Source: Tetragonia tetragonoides
Lineage: Eukaryota; Streptophyta; Magnoliopsida; Caryophyllales; Aizoaceae
Reading direction: 5' to 3'
Assembly: GCA_038025085.1 (NCBI GenBank)
Contig: CM076141.1
Location: forward strand, 15,812,001 to 15,876,000
DNA: 64,000 bases
Position numbers and translations under genes: made by a program. This document shows, piece after piece, positions 1 through 11,965 of the stretch; the first letter of the stretch is position 1; the number at the start of each line of letters is the position of its first letter. The notes under the pieces are model-generated. The model was not told where the DNA came from. It ran no database searches and saw only the letters and a program-made list of their open reading frames with translations.

Positions 1-522
1 TCATAATCTCAGTTAAGGTAAAGTATGGTATCATGGAAACAGATGCCATATGAGTTGAAGCAAACACATCAAGCGTAGACCTCAGAAGTCTCATGGGTTG
101 AAAAGTAAGCTTGGATAGGTAATATATTGCAATACATTAGATTTGGATACACGTTTCTAGTCAATGGATGACATTTAAAGATGGGGTAACGAGATCATAA
201 TAGAATCAGATACTCTACCAGTATTTAGAAATTGGTATCATCTAAGGGTTTTATGTTTAAGTTATCTTAGGTATATTTTTATTTCTTCTTTTCACAAAAC
301 AAGTTCAATTATTAAAGTGACATCGAACCTCATAGAACTTGGAAAAAAATTCAGATTACTCCACAGAATTTTCCAATTTCCACAAGTTTCGGACCATGTG
401 TGAGATTTTTTTTACTATATTTTGCCAAGGGAAACCTATAGAAAATTGGATGATTTGCCTAAAATAGAGTTTATTATCACATATCAACAATGGAACAACA
501 CATAGACTGTTTCATCGCGCAA

Positions 523-878
523 GAGGCCATTAATACCAAACTTTCAGCTTGCTATCTCATGAGTCGTGACAGGCTGCTAAAACTGTTTTTACAATCACAG
601 TGTAGCACCTTTTACAGGCCGCTGCATAACCAGTCCTTAACTAGATTCATATACCGAATGATGTTATGAACTTCTCATATGGAGAGGATGTTGCATATCT
701 CATGAGGCCATTAATACCAAACTTTCAGCTTGCTATCTCATGAGTCGTGACAGGCTGCTAAAACTGTTTTTACAATCACAGTGTAGCACCTTTTACAGGC
801 CGCTGCATAACCAGTCCTTAACTAGATTCATATACCAAATGATGTTATGAACTTCTCATATGGAGAGGATGTTGCATA
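523..878. repeat. Direct tandem duplication, 181-bp unit
   Basis: Two head-to-tail copies, 523-703 and 704-878, are nearly identical; I see one clear substitution (ataccgaatg versus ataccaaatg). No reading frame runs through them. The near-identity implies a recent duplication or an assembly artefact. The flanking 1-522 is AT-rich sequence with no feature I can support. If GCP4 continues leftward, this lies in its third intron. Confidence 0.9.
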
Positions 879-2634
879 ATATTTTGCCTTCACATAAATT
901 AGTCCTTACTCATTTTCTCGTAAAATAACATTGGTAGATTTCTATTCCAACTTTCCAAGTACAAAGTGCAACAAGTGTTCACGATCACTTGTGGTTAGAT
1001 TATATGTTGCTGGAACTTGGCTAAGTGTCAGTGTCCAGTCCCCAAACCCACGCTGAACTCGGTCATTTTTTGAATTATGCATGTGTTTTGGCTTAAAATG
1101 GAGTGTCCAGAGTCCATACCCATGTGTCATGTCGGAGTGTCGGGTACCCAACACGGATACTTGAGGTAAAATGAAGAGTCTGAGCAACATAGGTTTGATT
1201 AAAATTGAGCTTTTAAGAAATTGGTAAATTGGCTGCAATACTACAGTTAAAATAAAATTCGAAAACCGCAATAGTTGCAATTCCTGATGTAACACCTGCA
1301 AGCCACCATTGCAATTTCATGATAACAATCCCCACTTCAACAGGAAAAGTGATTTGTTCCCTGATTGATGGTGGCTATCTAGGGCTCCAGGCTTGCTTAA
1401 CTGCCAGTCTATCTACTTTAAGAACTGACATCTTTTATGCCTTTCAGACTTAAAAAAACCCTACCAGTAACATAAAGGCACTTATAATAGCCAACTATAT
1501 ATGACGAATGTTTGTCAACCATCCAGTTGACTAAAATAGAGAGCTAGAGGAGCTAATAATTTTGAAAAAAGATGATGAAGCAGAGAACCTTGTAGTGCTT
1601 GCAGTAGACTTGAGAGGTTTAAAACTAACAAATAGTAGACAAACAAGATGTTTTTCAGAGAAAGAAAATGTACATGTATATTGATGTAAAGCCAAATCTA
1701 CACAATAGAGGACGATATCTTAAGATTTAGTTACAAGCTAGCCTAGTTCCGCTGCACCTCAGAATTGTAAGTACACAAACAAGATTTCTTCCAATAGTAG
1801 ATTTGTTAGTCCCACTAGATAATCACAAATAGCAGCCACATATGCCTTCATGTCCCACTCTTACAAGACAAGAATATCAAATATTAGCATCAGATTTCAA
1901 CTTTCAAGATTTCAGTGTTCAATATATTTTGATTCTGCTAAATGAGATCCACCTATCATGGGAAGGCAAATCTTAAAAAACTTGATATCTTTACCCGTCC
2001 TTCCTACCCCCCCCCCCTATGTAAACCAAACAGTCCATTTCTTGATAGACACATGAATTCATAGCAAATTTGAGTGTGTCCGAAGTCCAAACTCAGAGTT
2101 CCCATTATCATAGTATATGATGAATGCAGAGGCATACTAAACCTACTTGGCTAGTAACTTGCATGAAATAACAGCAACTGAATATGCTCTGATAGAGATT
2201 ATGGCCTGCCTCATTGTAGAAGCCCAAATGATTCAAAAACGTGTATTAATGAGTGATAGGCACGAGTGACCGAGGGTATGAGGGTATGCCGGTATGCTTC
2301 TACTTCTTATCTTTCATTTCCTTCATTTAGAAGAGATAGTAGACTTTGTAGAAATAGGGATTAATAATTTGATTCTCTGACTACTAGTACAGTTTATCTT
2401 AGGAGGTTATTAATTTTCATATTACTCCCAAGGTTTATTAAACGAAGTTTCTCATTTTTAAGCTTATATTTTAGCTTATAATAGCGCCCTAGTGAAATGA
2501 ATTCTCTTCAGTTGTGTGTTATGGATTATGAAAATTTAGTATTTGATCTTGTCGGAAGATCCCTGATCAATATTACGTATCTTTGGCCCTGTTTCTAGGT
2601 ACACAAGCCTTTTCAGTAAGAATGATTTACTTAC
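879..2634. other. No supported gene; possible long GCP4 intron
   Basis: This stretch lies downstream (minus-strand sense) of the last GCP4 exon I can find. I looked for the next expected conserved GCP4 segment (the block after 'CLQR' in plant GCP4) on the minus strand and did not find it. The stretch is AT-rich, with degenerate repeats around 1030-1170. The ORF at 942-1301 has no recognisable domain and biased composition. Confidence 0.5.
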
Positions 2635-5415
2635 CTCTGAAGACAGGTTTGCAACTCAGGCACCCCACAATGACATCTCTTATGCAATAGGTTGAGAAGC
2701 TTTCCTCCACGAATATCATCACGCTCTATCTCCAAAATAAGCTCATATAGTGGTGGCAAAAGAACAAAAAACTGGGAGCAAAACCTTCTGTCACAACCAC
2801 AAAAATAAATGGCACAAACATAGAGAACATAATGGCAACAATATAAATCAAACTCCAAACTTTCTTATCTGCAGATAAGAAGCAAGGAAGCATATAGAAA
2901 AAGAAAAACAAACTTTTCCTCAAAGCATCCACATCACCATACATGTGCAAAAGAAAAGGCAGGAAAACGCAATGGAAACCATGAATATATGTGATGGGAA
3001 GTGACTTTTGTTTTGCAACTCTTTCAGAATGTGATATTACTGCAACCACTGGAAAAGATTGCGGCATTGGCTTTTATGTTGTCCCATCAAGGCAAAACTC
3101 ATTGTTTTAACATAAGAAAATTTTTATCAATCAATTGTTAAAGAATACAAAAAGGGAGGATAAGGCATCCTCATAAGCAAAAACAAAAGTATCTAAGAAT
3201 CTCGCCAACGGTGCTGAACTAAAGTTGCGGAACACCCTTAAAGGCCCCGCCGCCGTAGCCCAAAGGGAATCAAAGCAAAAACTCATAACATAACTTCTTT
3301 TTTAGATAAAGAAAAAGTATATTGATCAGAATTCAGAATTACAGCAAGAGAGAACAAGAAGTCCTCTGCAGAAAACAAAAGAGCTATTTACAAATCCGCC
3401 CAATGTCTTTGTAAATGTGAGATACTATAATTTCTAAAGGCCCCTGCTGCTCTAGACCATAAAGAAGCTAAGTAGGTGACTCTATCCCATAGTAAAGCAG
3501 AAGGTAGAGTAGCGCCAGTAAAAATCCGCGCATTCCTCTCTAACCAAAGGCACCAAAACACTTCGAAAACAGCATTCTGCCAAAGCATTCGTTTCTCCCT
3601 ATCATAACAGAACATATACATCTTGAAATGAGCATGTGTTGCTGCAACGGTAATAACAAAGCCCCAAATCGGTATCAATTTTCTCCCTATCTCTTACTTC
3701 GCATATTTCCGCACCTTAAGTTTACTACCTTAGATTGTTTCAAATGCAAGAGACCAATTCCCTATGATATAACAAAAATATTTCATCATACCTTGGACCC
3801 TTACATCTATTTTTGCAAAAGGTATCATCATGATCTCGAGAAGCAACCAACTTGCGGTTGGTATGCAGTTCTTTTATTTTCTTTGACAAGGACTAGATGC
3901 AGGTTGTGGTCTAGAAGATTCTATACTGGTCAATCCTCTTGCCCGACCAAGCACCCTCAGTATGGAGGATCCACTAAGATGAACTTCATGTAACCTATGT
4001 TACTTGGAATTTTGTTTTACCTTAAGTACCAGTGTCATACACTCGATACACATACATGGACAAGGACACCTGGATACTTCATATTAGGCCAAATATGTAG
4101 GTGCAATGTTTTCAGAAAACGCTAAATCCAACATTTGGACGGCTGGACCCATATCCAATACTCTCGGGTGATCTGTGTACCCTTAACCTAGCATGTGACC
4201 CAATAGTCAACAAAAGTTTCCTCTTCCTCAGTCAGCACTTCAGCAGCATATAAATTTGACCATCGAAACATCTCCTCCTCGTTTACCTACAGTCCATTTC
4301 TGACCGCATAGGGGAAGGTTGCACTAGTCACTCTATAATTAAGTCAAAGATTTCTTCAGTGATTCTTGAGCCTTGATGCTATTCACTAGCCAAGAGTCTA
4401 AGCAGTCACCCCTAGCTAGAGCTATCAACGTATGCTTGGTTGGTTTGGCTGTCGATAGACAAGCAAATTTTGCAATCAAGAAATCCCTACCGTCTAATCA
4501 AAAATTCCTAGTACGGTTGAAAACATGAAAAAAAAAATTAAATCCCAAAAACCAAACCAAACTGCCAACCCAGTGCCAATAGTGAGGCTCCCAACTATGG
4601 CGGGATATAGGCTGTTGTAAACAACCTTAAGCATGCGACCATAGAGGTTGCTCCCCTCCACCCTTGACTCTGAAAGCGCAATTTTCCTGATACTTCACAG
4701 TATTTAACAAATAGAATACACTAAAGTAACACATTTGATTCAGCCATATGTTGATACTGACCCAAATCCTTAAACTTGAACAAATATAGCAAACTAACCA
4801 AATTCCAAAATTAACATGAAAATTGACAGAACTAGAAGGAAAGGGACAAAAAAATTATAACCTTATTGAGGCCTTGAGTAACAGTAGCCAAAATAGGTAA
4901 AGGATCAGCCAACAACTTCTGCTCAATCAACAAAACCGCAGAGCGATAAACCGATAAAACCTCAACAATTCCATTAGCAATAGCTCTCCTATAAACACTC
5001 TGATTATTATCACTCTTCTTCTTGTTAATCTCCTCACACCGCTCCAATGGCGACACATTCGCCGCCCTAATCCAACTCAAATTCCTCGACTTCGTCGCAA
5101 ATCGATCCAGCTCCCGGTAGTAAAACCCTAGCTTGATAATCCTCTCAATCACATCCCTACAAAAATGAAACAAAAAATCATAATTGAATTATAATTGACA
5201 AAATTAACTCGAATTATGGGAGATAGAGAGAGAGACAGAGGAGAGAGAAAGGGGGACCTGTCACTGGGAGGGATGAAGGAGAGATCAGGAGCGAGTTTGA
5301 AGGAAGGGTCGTCGGAGATAGGAGTGTCAGGAGAGAGAATGGAATGGTGTTCTCTTTCGTCGACGATTAGGTCGCCGGTGTAACCCAATAGCGATAGTAA
5401 TATCTCATGGAGCAT
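2635..5415 (-). CDS. GCP4: Gamma-tubulin complex component 4 (GCP4), 5' three exons, partial
   Basis: GCP4 is a core subunit of the gamma-tubulin ring complex, which nucleates microtubules at the nuclear envelope and cell cortex. Three minus-strand exons join in phase. Exon 1 is 5258-5415 (ATG at 5413-5415, begins MLHEILLSLLGYTGD). Exon 2 is 4862-5156 (contains LGFYYRELDRFATKSRNLSW and VYRRAIANGIVEVLSVYRSA). Exon 3 is 2635-2771 (contains LPPLYELILEIERDDIRGG and HKRCHCGVPELQTCLQR). All four splice sites are GT/AG; an Arg codon is split between exons 1 and 2, and exons 2 and 3 join at phase 0. The roughly 195 residues correspond to the start of the GCP N-terminal (Spc97/98) domain; the full protein is usually about 740 residues. 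Intron 1 is 101 bp; intron 2 is 2090 bp and holds a LINE fragment. The remaining exons are not in the window, so the gene either continues before base 1 or is truncated. Confidence 0.93.
3297..3695 (-). mobile_element. LINE fragment (zf-RVT tail) inside GCP4 intron 2
   Basis: The minus-strand frame 3388-3678 carries the pattern typical of the region after the reverse transcriptase in plant LINEs, a tryptophan-rich stretch (FEVFWCLWLERNARIF) followed by LWDRVTYLASLWSRA. The T run at 3297-3305 on the plus strand would be the poly(A) end. The piece is 5'-truncated, has no catalytic domain, and sits in the same orientation as the host gene inside its large intron. Bases 2772-3296 and 3700-4861 are intron sequence without other supported features. 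Confidence 0.7.
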
Positions 5416-5445
5416 TTTTTGGGTTTATCTCCGGTGGGTAAAGAC

Positions 5446-5764
5446 TAGAGCTGGGCAAATGGGCGGGTCGGGGCTGATAGGCCCACTTAATAAATGGGAC
5501 GGGTTGAGCATTTTGTGAGTGCGGGTTGGGGTGGGTCGGGTCAAGTCGACCTGTTTTGGCCCGTTTAAAATTTAAAAAGTGAACTTTTTAGTAAAAAAAA
5601 TTAAATGTGTCGGCCCATTTGCGACCTGCAATGATCCGCTTAACTTTTAAATGGGCCGGCCCATTTTGACCCGCCCATATATCATAGTAAGCGGGTCATG
5701 ACCCGCTAATGGGGCGGGTTGGGACGGGTCGGTTAGCGGGTTCCCGCCCACTTGCCCGGCTCTA
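5446..5764. mobile_element. hAT-type MITE immediately upstream of GCP4 ATG
   Basis: This 319-bp element has terminal inverted repeats beginning TAGAGCTGGGCAAATGGGCG and ending in a near-perfect reverse complement. It is flanked by an exact 8-bp target duplication GTAAAGAC (5438-5445 and 5765-5772). An 8-bp duplication and TAGAGC-type ends are hAT hallmarks. It has no coding capacity; the interior is rich in GGGTCGGGT motifs, as in the copies at 45010 and 48377. Its inner edge is 31 bp from the GCP4 start codon, so it sits in the 5' UTR or core promoter. Confidence 0.9.
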
Positions 5765-5948
5765 GTAAAGACTAAAGGGAGAGAGAGAGAGACAGACAAC
5801 GTGAGAGTGAGGGGGAGAGTGAAGGAGAGAGAGAGAGTGCGGAAAAGTATTTTTGATTTTTGATTGGAATTTGGGGTTTGGTTTTTTGCCGGGTCCTAGC
5901 TCTGGCTGGGTGCCTGAAATTTCGATTACAAATGGCAAGTAGAACTAC

Positions 5949-6155
5949 CAATAAGGGTGGTGGTCTACTGGTTCCAAGCTTACTCCTAAGTGGATTGGTA
6001 AGATAAGGTTTTGGGTTTCAATTCTCATTTTTCCTATGTCTTGTGTCTGTTCAGCTAGTCTGGTATGTTTGCCATTGAACACGACAATCCAAATATGATG
6101 TAGCGAGGGTTTCTCGGTCACCATTCACTTGCACCCTCTTTTTGACTAGCAAAAA
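5949..6155 (+). mobile_element. tRNA-derived SINE
   Basis: The element has an RNA polymerase III A-box-like motif (TGGTCTACTGG, 5961-5971) and a B-box-like motif (GGTTTCAATTC, about 6014-6024), then a tRNA-unrelated body ending in an A run (6151-6158). A 19-bp target duplication flanks it (5930-5948 and 6156-6174), differing at two positions, so the insertion is not very recent. Length (~207 bp), box spacing and A tail fit plant SINEs. Confidence 0.75.
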
Positions 6156-6424
6156 AAATGGTAAGTAAAACTACAAGGGAAATGAGGCTTAAACCCATGT
6201 AAATATACTTGTAATGGAAACCCAACTTTGAATTAGTAATCTCTAATTCTAAATTTCAACATGTAATGACTTTCTTAACTGCTAGCAGGGAATTTTGGAA
6301 CAACTGTGTTCTAGGATTTCTCGTTGATTATCGTCTTTTTCGACTCGAGCTGATTCAGAACTTAACCTGAACTGGACCAACTTGAATCTAATCAATAGGT
6401 GGACTGTAGACCTAATCCATAAGT

Positions 6425-7330
6425 GTTTTTTTTTTTTTTGGTAACAGAGGAAGGCGTAGATGCCCAAACAAAACAAACAAAAGCAGAAAACTAAACAAAA
6501 ACAGTCATCATAGGTTTTGCAACACCAACAAGATCTGCAAAAAGGACTGGCATTATACTAGGATGGGCGCATCAAACTCCTTGTAACAATCTGAACCAGA
6601 AAAGCTGTGGTTTGCAAGCCAATCAGCAGCCCCGTTAGCTTCTCCATACGCGTGTTGGATCCTAAAACGCCAGTTAGTACTTGCTATTATTCCTTTGCAT
6701 TGCTCCAGAATAAAGAAGTATGGGCAAAACTGGGATGTCGGAGTACGGATTATATTGAAGGCTAGCTCCAAGTCCGTTTCTAGCTAAGACCAATTGTGGG
6801 ATGTTGCGACGTTGAGTTATTCGAAGACCATGGAGAATCACCCTTAGTTCAGCCATCAGAGCAATCCCATGTCCCATTTTAGCTATGAATGCTTTAATAA
6901 ACGCTCCATTATCTGAGCGTGATAAACCCCCGCCACTCGCTGCACCCAAGTTCTCTTTTGCCGCTCCATCCGTATTCAGCTTGACCCACCCAATAGGTGG
7001 AAATTCTCACTTAATAAGAGTCTCAGTCCTACTTTGCTTCTATCCGTTTAGCCGGGTTTGGCACTTCGATTCAGCTTCCAGATATTCGTGAGCCCGAGCC
7101 CTCACAAACTGACCTTGGAGAGTAGGTATGTCCTCAGGGTCACCCAAGGTTCGCATATTCCGCCATCGCCATAACCACCAGAGGGTGTTGGCAAAGACGG
7201 AGGCCCAATCCCCACTGTCGTGGATATTAACTGAGATCCAATCCACCAGCGAGGAGTTGAAAAAACCATCCTGTTTATCACTTGGCACAAGCTCTCGCCA
7301 TACCTTCTTCGCCTTGGGGCAGTCTCACAG
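6425..7330 (-). mobile_element. 5'-truncated LINE, RNase H region
   Basis: A T run on the plus strand (about 6425-6440) marks the poly(A) tail of a minus-strand LINE. The decayed frames encode a plant non-LTR RNase H domain: GWVKLNTDGAAKEN near 6985, then GAASGGGLSRSDNGAFIKA and AELRVILHGLRI (6674-6949), and after a frameshift RIQHAYGEANGAADWLA (6553-6771). A segment further upstream (7040-7288) has WWLWRWRNMRTL, the linker between the RT zinc region and RNase H. No complete ORF remains. It appears to have landed inside an older hAT-like remnant. Confidence 0.8.
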
Positions 7331-8022
7331 TGTTAGGTCTATAACCTAATCGAACCTGAAAAACGTGGACTTAACTGATTGGAATTTGGACCTGGACCTG
7401 ATATGTTTTGAGCTCCATTAACGTGTTTTCTTTTAATATTCATCAAAAAAAAAATGCTCAAATAATATTCAAATCCAAGCAAGTGAACAACAACAAAAAT
7501 AAAAATAAAAATAAAGGTCCAAACAAAACAAGTTTTAATATTTTTAAGCAATACTAGAATGAATTTTGAAAAAATTCATATTTTTGACTATTCACTCGAG
7601 TGCCATCGATTTCCACACACGGACTCAATCTTCTTCATTGTCAATATAAGTGGTTGGATCAATCAGTGGCACCTTTCCCATTGCCAAGTTTGTGTATATT
7701 ATATGGAAAATTAAGAAAATAATGCATCATAACGATTAACAAATCTAACTTCTATTTACTATATATTAAAATATTAAGTCAATAATTTCTATGTACTATA
7801 TTAAAATACTATATTTTTTTTTTCAATTCATAAGTTTTGATCCAACCAGGTCCAATCAGGTCCAAACCAGAAAAAAGACTGAACCAAACATAAACCGAAA
7901 TTTTAAAAAAACTGGACCGTGGAACTAACCGAATATATTAGGTTCGGTCTAGGTCTAACCCGGTTCGGTTAAGTCCGTTTTAAATAGTCGGTCTGGACCT
8001 ATTCTTGTACAGCCCTAGACGT
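7331..8022. mobile_element. hAT-like remnant, right end
   Basis: The sequence is rich in repeated GGACCTGGACC / GGTTCGG-type motifs and ends at about 8022 with TACAGCCCTA, which resembles the complement of a hAT end (TAGGGCTGTA). Similar motif-rich sequence on the other side of the LINE (6310-6424) suggests one element was interrupted. I could not find a matching left terminus or an 8-bp duplication, so the boundaries are tentative. Bases 8023-8522 hold nothing I can support. Confidence 0.4.
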
Positions 8023-8522
8023 AACACCCTCAACCTCCTCCCCACTTATTTCTCCACCAGCCCAAAAACCCTCAACTCTCTCATTCACCACCACCACCAG
8101 CACGAATCGGTGTCGCAAGCTTATCAACACCATTCTTAAATTTCTACATTTCATCACACCCAAACCGTAACACTTTTCTCTCTCCTCCTTCAAATACCCA
8201 AACTCCTACACGGCTCCACCTCAACTTTCAAATCCCTAGAAAAATCACAAATTATGTAAAGAAAAATAATTCACAAACTAAAAAAGCAACAAAATGAAAA
8301 AAACTCAAGTATAATTATGTGAACGTATAAGAGAAGGAAATAATATATTAGGGTATTACTAGAATATCATTAAGATTCTGTAGAATATTCTATATGAGAT
8401 TAGGGTAGAAGAACTTTCTAGAAGAAGATTCAATTGTTGAGTGTAGCTCTCATATTTGCATTCAAGGATGTCAATATGCGATTTGACGGTTGAGATTTTG
8501 AAGTTTAGTGAACTGAGCTTAT

Positions 8523-9494
8523 TGTCACGGAGCAACACTCCTCACCGGACATCATGTGTGACTAGGGCGTATGGGTGGCTGGGGGCTTTGCCGAGTGCCT
8601 CTCAGGAAGCACTTACCCCCTAAAGAGTCATTTGGGGTTTAGTCATTCCGGTAGGAGGAAACATGAGAAGTGCTCAACTTTCATACTGGGTACTTAGAAT
8701 AAATTTGGGAAGCTGAGTTGGGCGCTGACATGGCCAAAGAGGCGCTGACATGGGCACTGACAAGGGATAATAGGCGCTGACATGGGCGTTGACAAGGAAG
8801 AAGGGACGCTGACATAGACGCTGACAAGGTAACTGGGCACTAGGGAGACGCGGGAAACTGGGCGCAACGCAGCCGCGCAGTAGCCCAGAAGGCGCTGGAA
8901 GTCTCCAGAAACCTCCAGTCTAGTACGGTTTCTGGAGTGTCCTTGGGCAGTCCGGGCCTTGGAGGCTCTAAAAGGTGCAAGGCAACTTCTAAGGGTTTCT
9001 TTGGAGTTTCCTTGATATTTCTTAGAAATGTTTCTAGAGTTCTCTTATGTAATTAAATATTGTACATGTGTAGAATTGTCTAGAAGCTTAGGGAAGCTTT
9101 GTAATGAGGTGGAACTCCTATAAATAGGGACCTCCCCTCATTTGTGCAAGGTGTGTAGAGAGAGCAAACACATTGAGAACTAAAGTGTAAAGAGCCTTTA
9201 CTTAGTGAAGTGCTTTTAAGTTTCCACATAAACTAAACCTTTCTCTTTGCATCAATTGTTCTTTTCAACGTTCCCACTTACCCGGCAAACTTAGTCGTCT
9301 TACGGGCGAAAACCTTAGTCGATCACGAGGGTCGGCAACACTTAGGCGTCAAGGAGGCGTCAACGCTGCTATGTGCGCCCGGAAGGTGTTGTGCCCTGAC
9401 AAAAGGGGAGCCTGACTTAATTCCGACAGATTGTGAGCTAAGTGGCAGCGGGGTCGACGGGAGCTAGAGTGTTGCTCGGTGTTGGCACGTGACA
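8523..9494 (+). mobile_element. Solo LTR (972 bp) with TATA box
   Basis: The sequence begins TGTCACGGAGC and ends GTTGGCACGTGACA (TG...CA), flanked by TTAT on both sides (8519-8522 and 9495-9498). A TATA motif (CTATAAATAGGG, about 9118-9129) stands where an LTR promoter would be, giving plus orientation. There is no gag-pol nearby, so it is a recombined solo LTR. The U3-like part contains a short tandem array of GGCGCTGACATGG-type units (about 8721-8830). The 4-bp duplication is shorter than the usual 5 bp, which lowers certainty slightly. Confidence 0.75.
8721..8830. repeat. Minisatellite in solo LTR U3
   Basis: Motif GGCGCTGACATGG recurs at 8721, 8741 and 8773 and in degenerate form at about 8803 and 8818, interleaved with CTGACAAGG. 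Such U3 arrays often vary in copy number and can act as transcriptional enhancers in LTRs; that role is inferred here. Confidence 0.7.
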
Positions 9495-9498
9495 TTAT

Positions 9499-10020
9499 GG
9501 TCTAATCATAAATATCGTTTTTCCAGTGATCTGATTTGAGTGAGTTTGGCTAATAGCAACAGTGATTTGTTCGTTTGTAGATCATTTTCAGCCTATATAT
9601 CGTTGATCATATGGCTTCACATTAGAGAGAGAAATGATGTTGATGCATGGAAATGAATGTGGAGATGAAGAGACATGGAGGAGAGAGAATTTCTAGTTGC
9701 CACTGGTGTCCATGTCTTTGAGTTTCTGAAAGATGACTGAAACATGAGCAGAGGTTAGGCTACCACGTCATCAAAAGTTAATCCAGAATTAACCCCTTCA
9801 ACAATGGGTGTATTATTGTGATGTTGAATGAAATGTGAGACTGTTTTTGTAGAATGTCAAATTTGAAATTATTTTTATGCGATGGAGCAAATTTAAGATT
9901 ATTCATGTCCAAATTTCTTTTTTATTTTATTTTTTGATAAGTTCTATTGAATTTGATGTTGTTACCTTACTTTGTTAGTTTTGTCAAATCAAGTGATCGA
10001 ATGAGATTTCTCCAATGATG
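9499..10020. other. No supported feature
   Basis: AT-rich intergenic sequence. I see no long frame, splice-consistent exon or transposon end in it. Confidence 0.5.
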
Positions 10021-10079
10021 AATGGGGCAACAAGTTTAAGGTCAAAATAATGTGCTCTGAAAATGACAAGGAACTTTTA

Positions 10080-10860
10080 TTGTCCTAAAAACATTCCAGT
10101 GAATGATGTTGATTTATCTGATGTTACTTCCACTAGCTTTATCGTTGGCTCTTGTGTGGAGACATCAGATAAAAGTAAAACTAATCTTGTTGAGCCCAAA
10201 TTATGATTTTGTAACCGACGGAGCTGTGCTCTTTTCTTTGCATCTCTAAAGCAATATACAACGATCTTGTGAATGGGAAATCCATTAATTTCTACAACTC
10301 TAGCAGTCTATGTGTGATGAAGGTTAAGGCTCGTTACTCTCCTAGGAAAACACCAAAGGAGTGTCATGTGGTCCAATGCTTGGAGGACGTTGATTCTTCG
10401 TCCAATTCTACCGCTTCTTGTATGATGGAGGCATTGTTTGCCACAACAAACACTGATTTCCCTATGAATATGGAAGGTTCACTAGCTGTTGAGGTTTCAT
10501 CTAAAGAAGAGTATTGTGTTGCAAGTCCTCTTTCTCATGAAGCCACTTTTCTGGTTCACATCGAAGCCTAAGTCTTACATTCAACCCACTAGGACCCGTG
10601 AGGTGAGGGTTTCTCCAACTAACCACATGCCTCAAAGTAAGAAGATTAAAGCTAGTTCGAAAATGGGTGCTTCTATATGTTCCGCTAGCCGAACGTGTTG
10701 TGACAAGTATCGTGTTGGTTTCAAGCATAAGAGCATTCCTAGCAGACTCGTGGATGAATTAGACCGCTCAGCGAAAAGAATAGCTTGTGTCACCCCGGAT
10801 GGTAGCAAGGTTGCTTTGTTTAGTGTTTTAGATGTAGGGGACACTAGTTCTTGTTGTTAG
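10080..10860 (+). pseudogene. Unrecognised protein-coding remnant, frameshifted
   Basis: Two overlapping plus-strand frames (10269-10571 and 10489-10860) look like one coding region broken by a frameshift near 10560. The first has SSSLCVMKVKARYSPRKTPK; the second ends with KHKSIPSRLVDELDRSAKRI and VTPDGSKVALFSV before a TAG at 10858. Coding-like sequence extends upstream to about 10080 in other frames (NDVDLSDVTSTSFIVGS). Neither frame opens with a convincing ATG. I recognise no domain. It could be a captured host fragment or a decayed transposon ORF. Confidence 0.3.
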
Positions 10861-11269
10861 CACAAGAACTTGGATGTTCATGATTGTCTGTTTGTTTAAA
10901 TGGTTATATGTTTTCATGTGATGTATTTCCAGTTGCAGAAAAAACCAAAAAAAATTCCAGTAAACAAGTAAAACTAAAAGTACACAAAACGTGGTCGTAA
11001 ATAGTTGTAGACTCTTAATATTAGTAGAGATGTAGAGTTTTTCCATAGCCAAGCGAACCCAAGCCAAGATACCAATGAAAATGTAGAATGGTAGCCCACA
11101 AATGAATAGATGAGTAAGATGACATGGCACTAAAGAGAAGAGATGACGGCCATCAAAAAGAAATAAAGAAGACTATGTTACCAATCAAGCAAGACTGTAA
11201 GAGGTAATTGAATAAGTGAGATGATCCAACATGAAAATGAGCAAGGGTCTGTTCTCTTTAACTCTCCTT

Positions 11270-11545
11270 GGAGTATTTAGTAAAATTCAATTCAGTTCAG
11301 TAAAATTCAGTTTAGTTTAGTTAAAAGAAGTTCAGTTCAGAAAAATGCAGTACAGTTTGGTAAACCAAAGCACAAATTTACTCTTCGTAATTGTAGATTC
11401 AGTAAAAATAAGTTCAGTTCAGAAAAATTCTATTCAGTTTAGTAAATTTCAATTCAGTAAAAATAAGTCCAGTTCGGAAAAATTCTATTCAGTTTAGTAA
11501 ATTTCAATTCAGTAAATTTCAATTCAGTAAATTTCAATTATCTAC
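11270..11545. repeat. TTCAGTTCAG-type low-complexity repeat
   Basis: Degenerate short units of TTCAGTT(C/T)AGTAAAA fill this stretch, including a direct repeat of the block AAATAAGT(T/C)CAGTTC near 11408 and 11462. The same vocabulary occurs in the MITEs at 11966, 19186, 20130, 35907 and 51365, so this is probably a decayed or expanded member of those families. Bases 10861-11269 and 11546-11962 show no other feature. Confidence 0.6.
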
Positions 11546-11965
11546 CGGATAATTTAAAAAGAACCCACTAAATGTTATGGTTGAACTTCTTCGCATTGTG
11601 ATTCTTAACACCTTTAATATTAAAAATATTAATTGAAAATAATGGAATTTTATCCCTATTTTCGAATCCCTTAAAACGAAACGGTCAAATTTCCGGCATC
11701 ATAATGAGGGCACAGACTATGTCTTCTTCTTTGTATTTTTAATTTATTTTGCTCAAATATGTACACTCATAGTCTCATATGGCGCACAATCCAAATAGGA
11801 CATGAAAAGATACGAAATTGCGAACGACGCCCTCCTCCAACCCCCGCCCCTCTTATATAATTGTTGAAGGTACGAAAATCACTCCCCACAAATGTCTCTA
11901 GTGGAATTTAGATTTAGGTGGGGAGGAAATCACACTCAAATCCTTATCACCAGACTATTTCTTTA

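Noticed and set aside
942..1301. 119-codon minus-strand frame
   Set aside because: No domain, no splice context and biased composition; the sequence resembles a degenerate dispersed repeat (similar words near 4020-4160).
2726..3067. 113-codon minus-strand frame overlapping GCP4 exon 3
   Set aside because: It lies mostly in GCP4 intron 2 and is in a different frame from the conserved exon.
8523..9494. MITE or protein-coding gene in this block
   Set aside because: Direct TG...CA ends, an internal TATA box in LTR position and flanking TTAT duplication fit a solo LTR; there is no long inverted repeat or frame.
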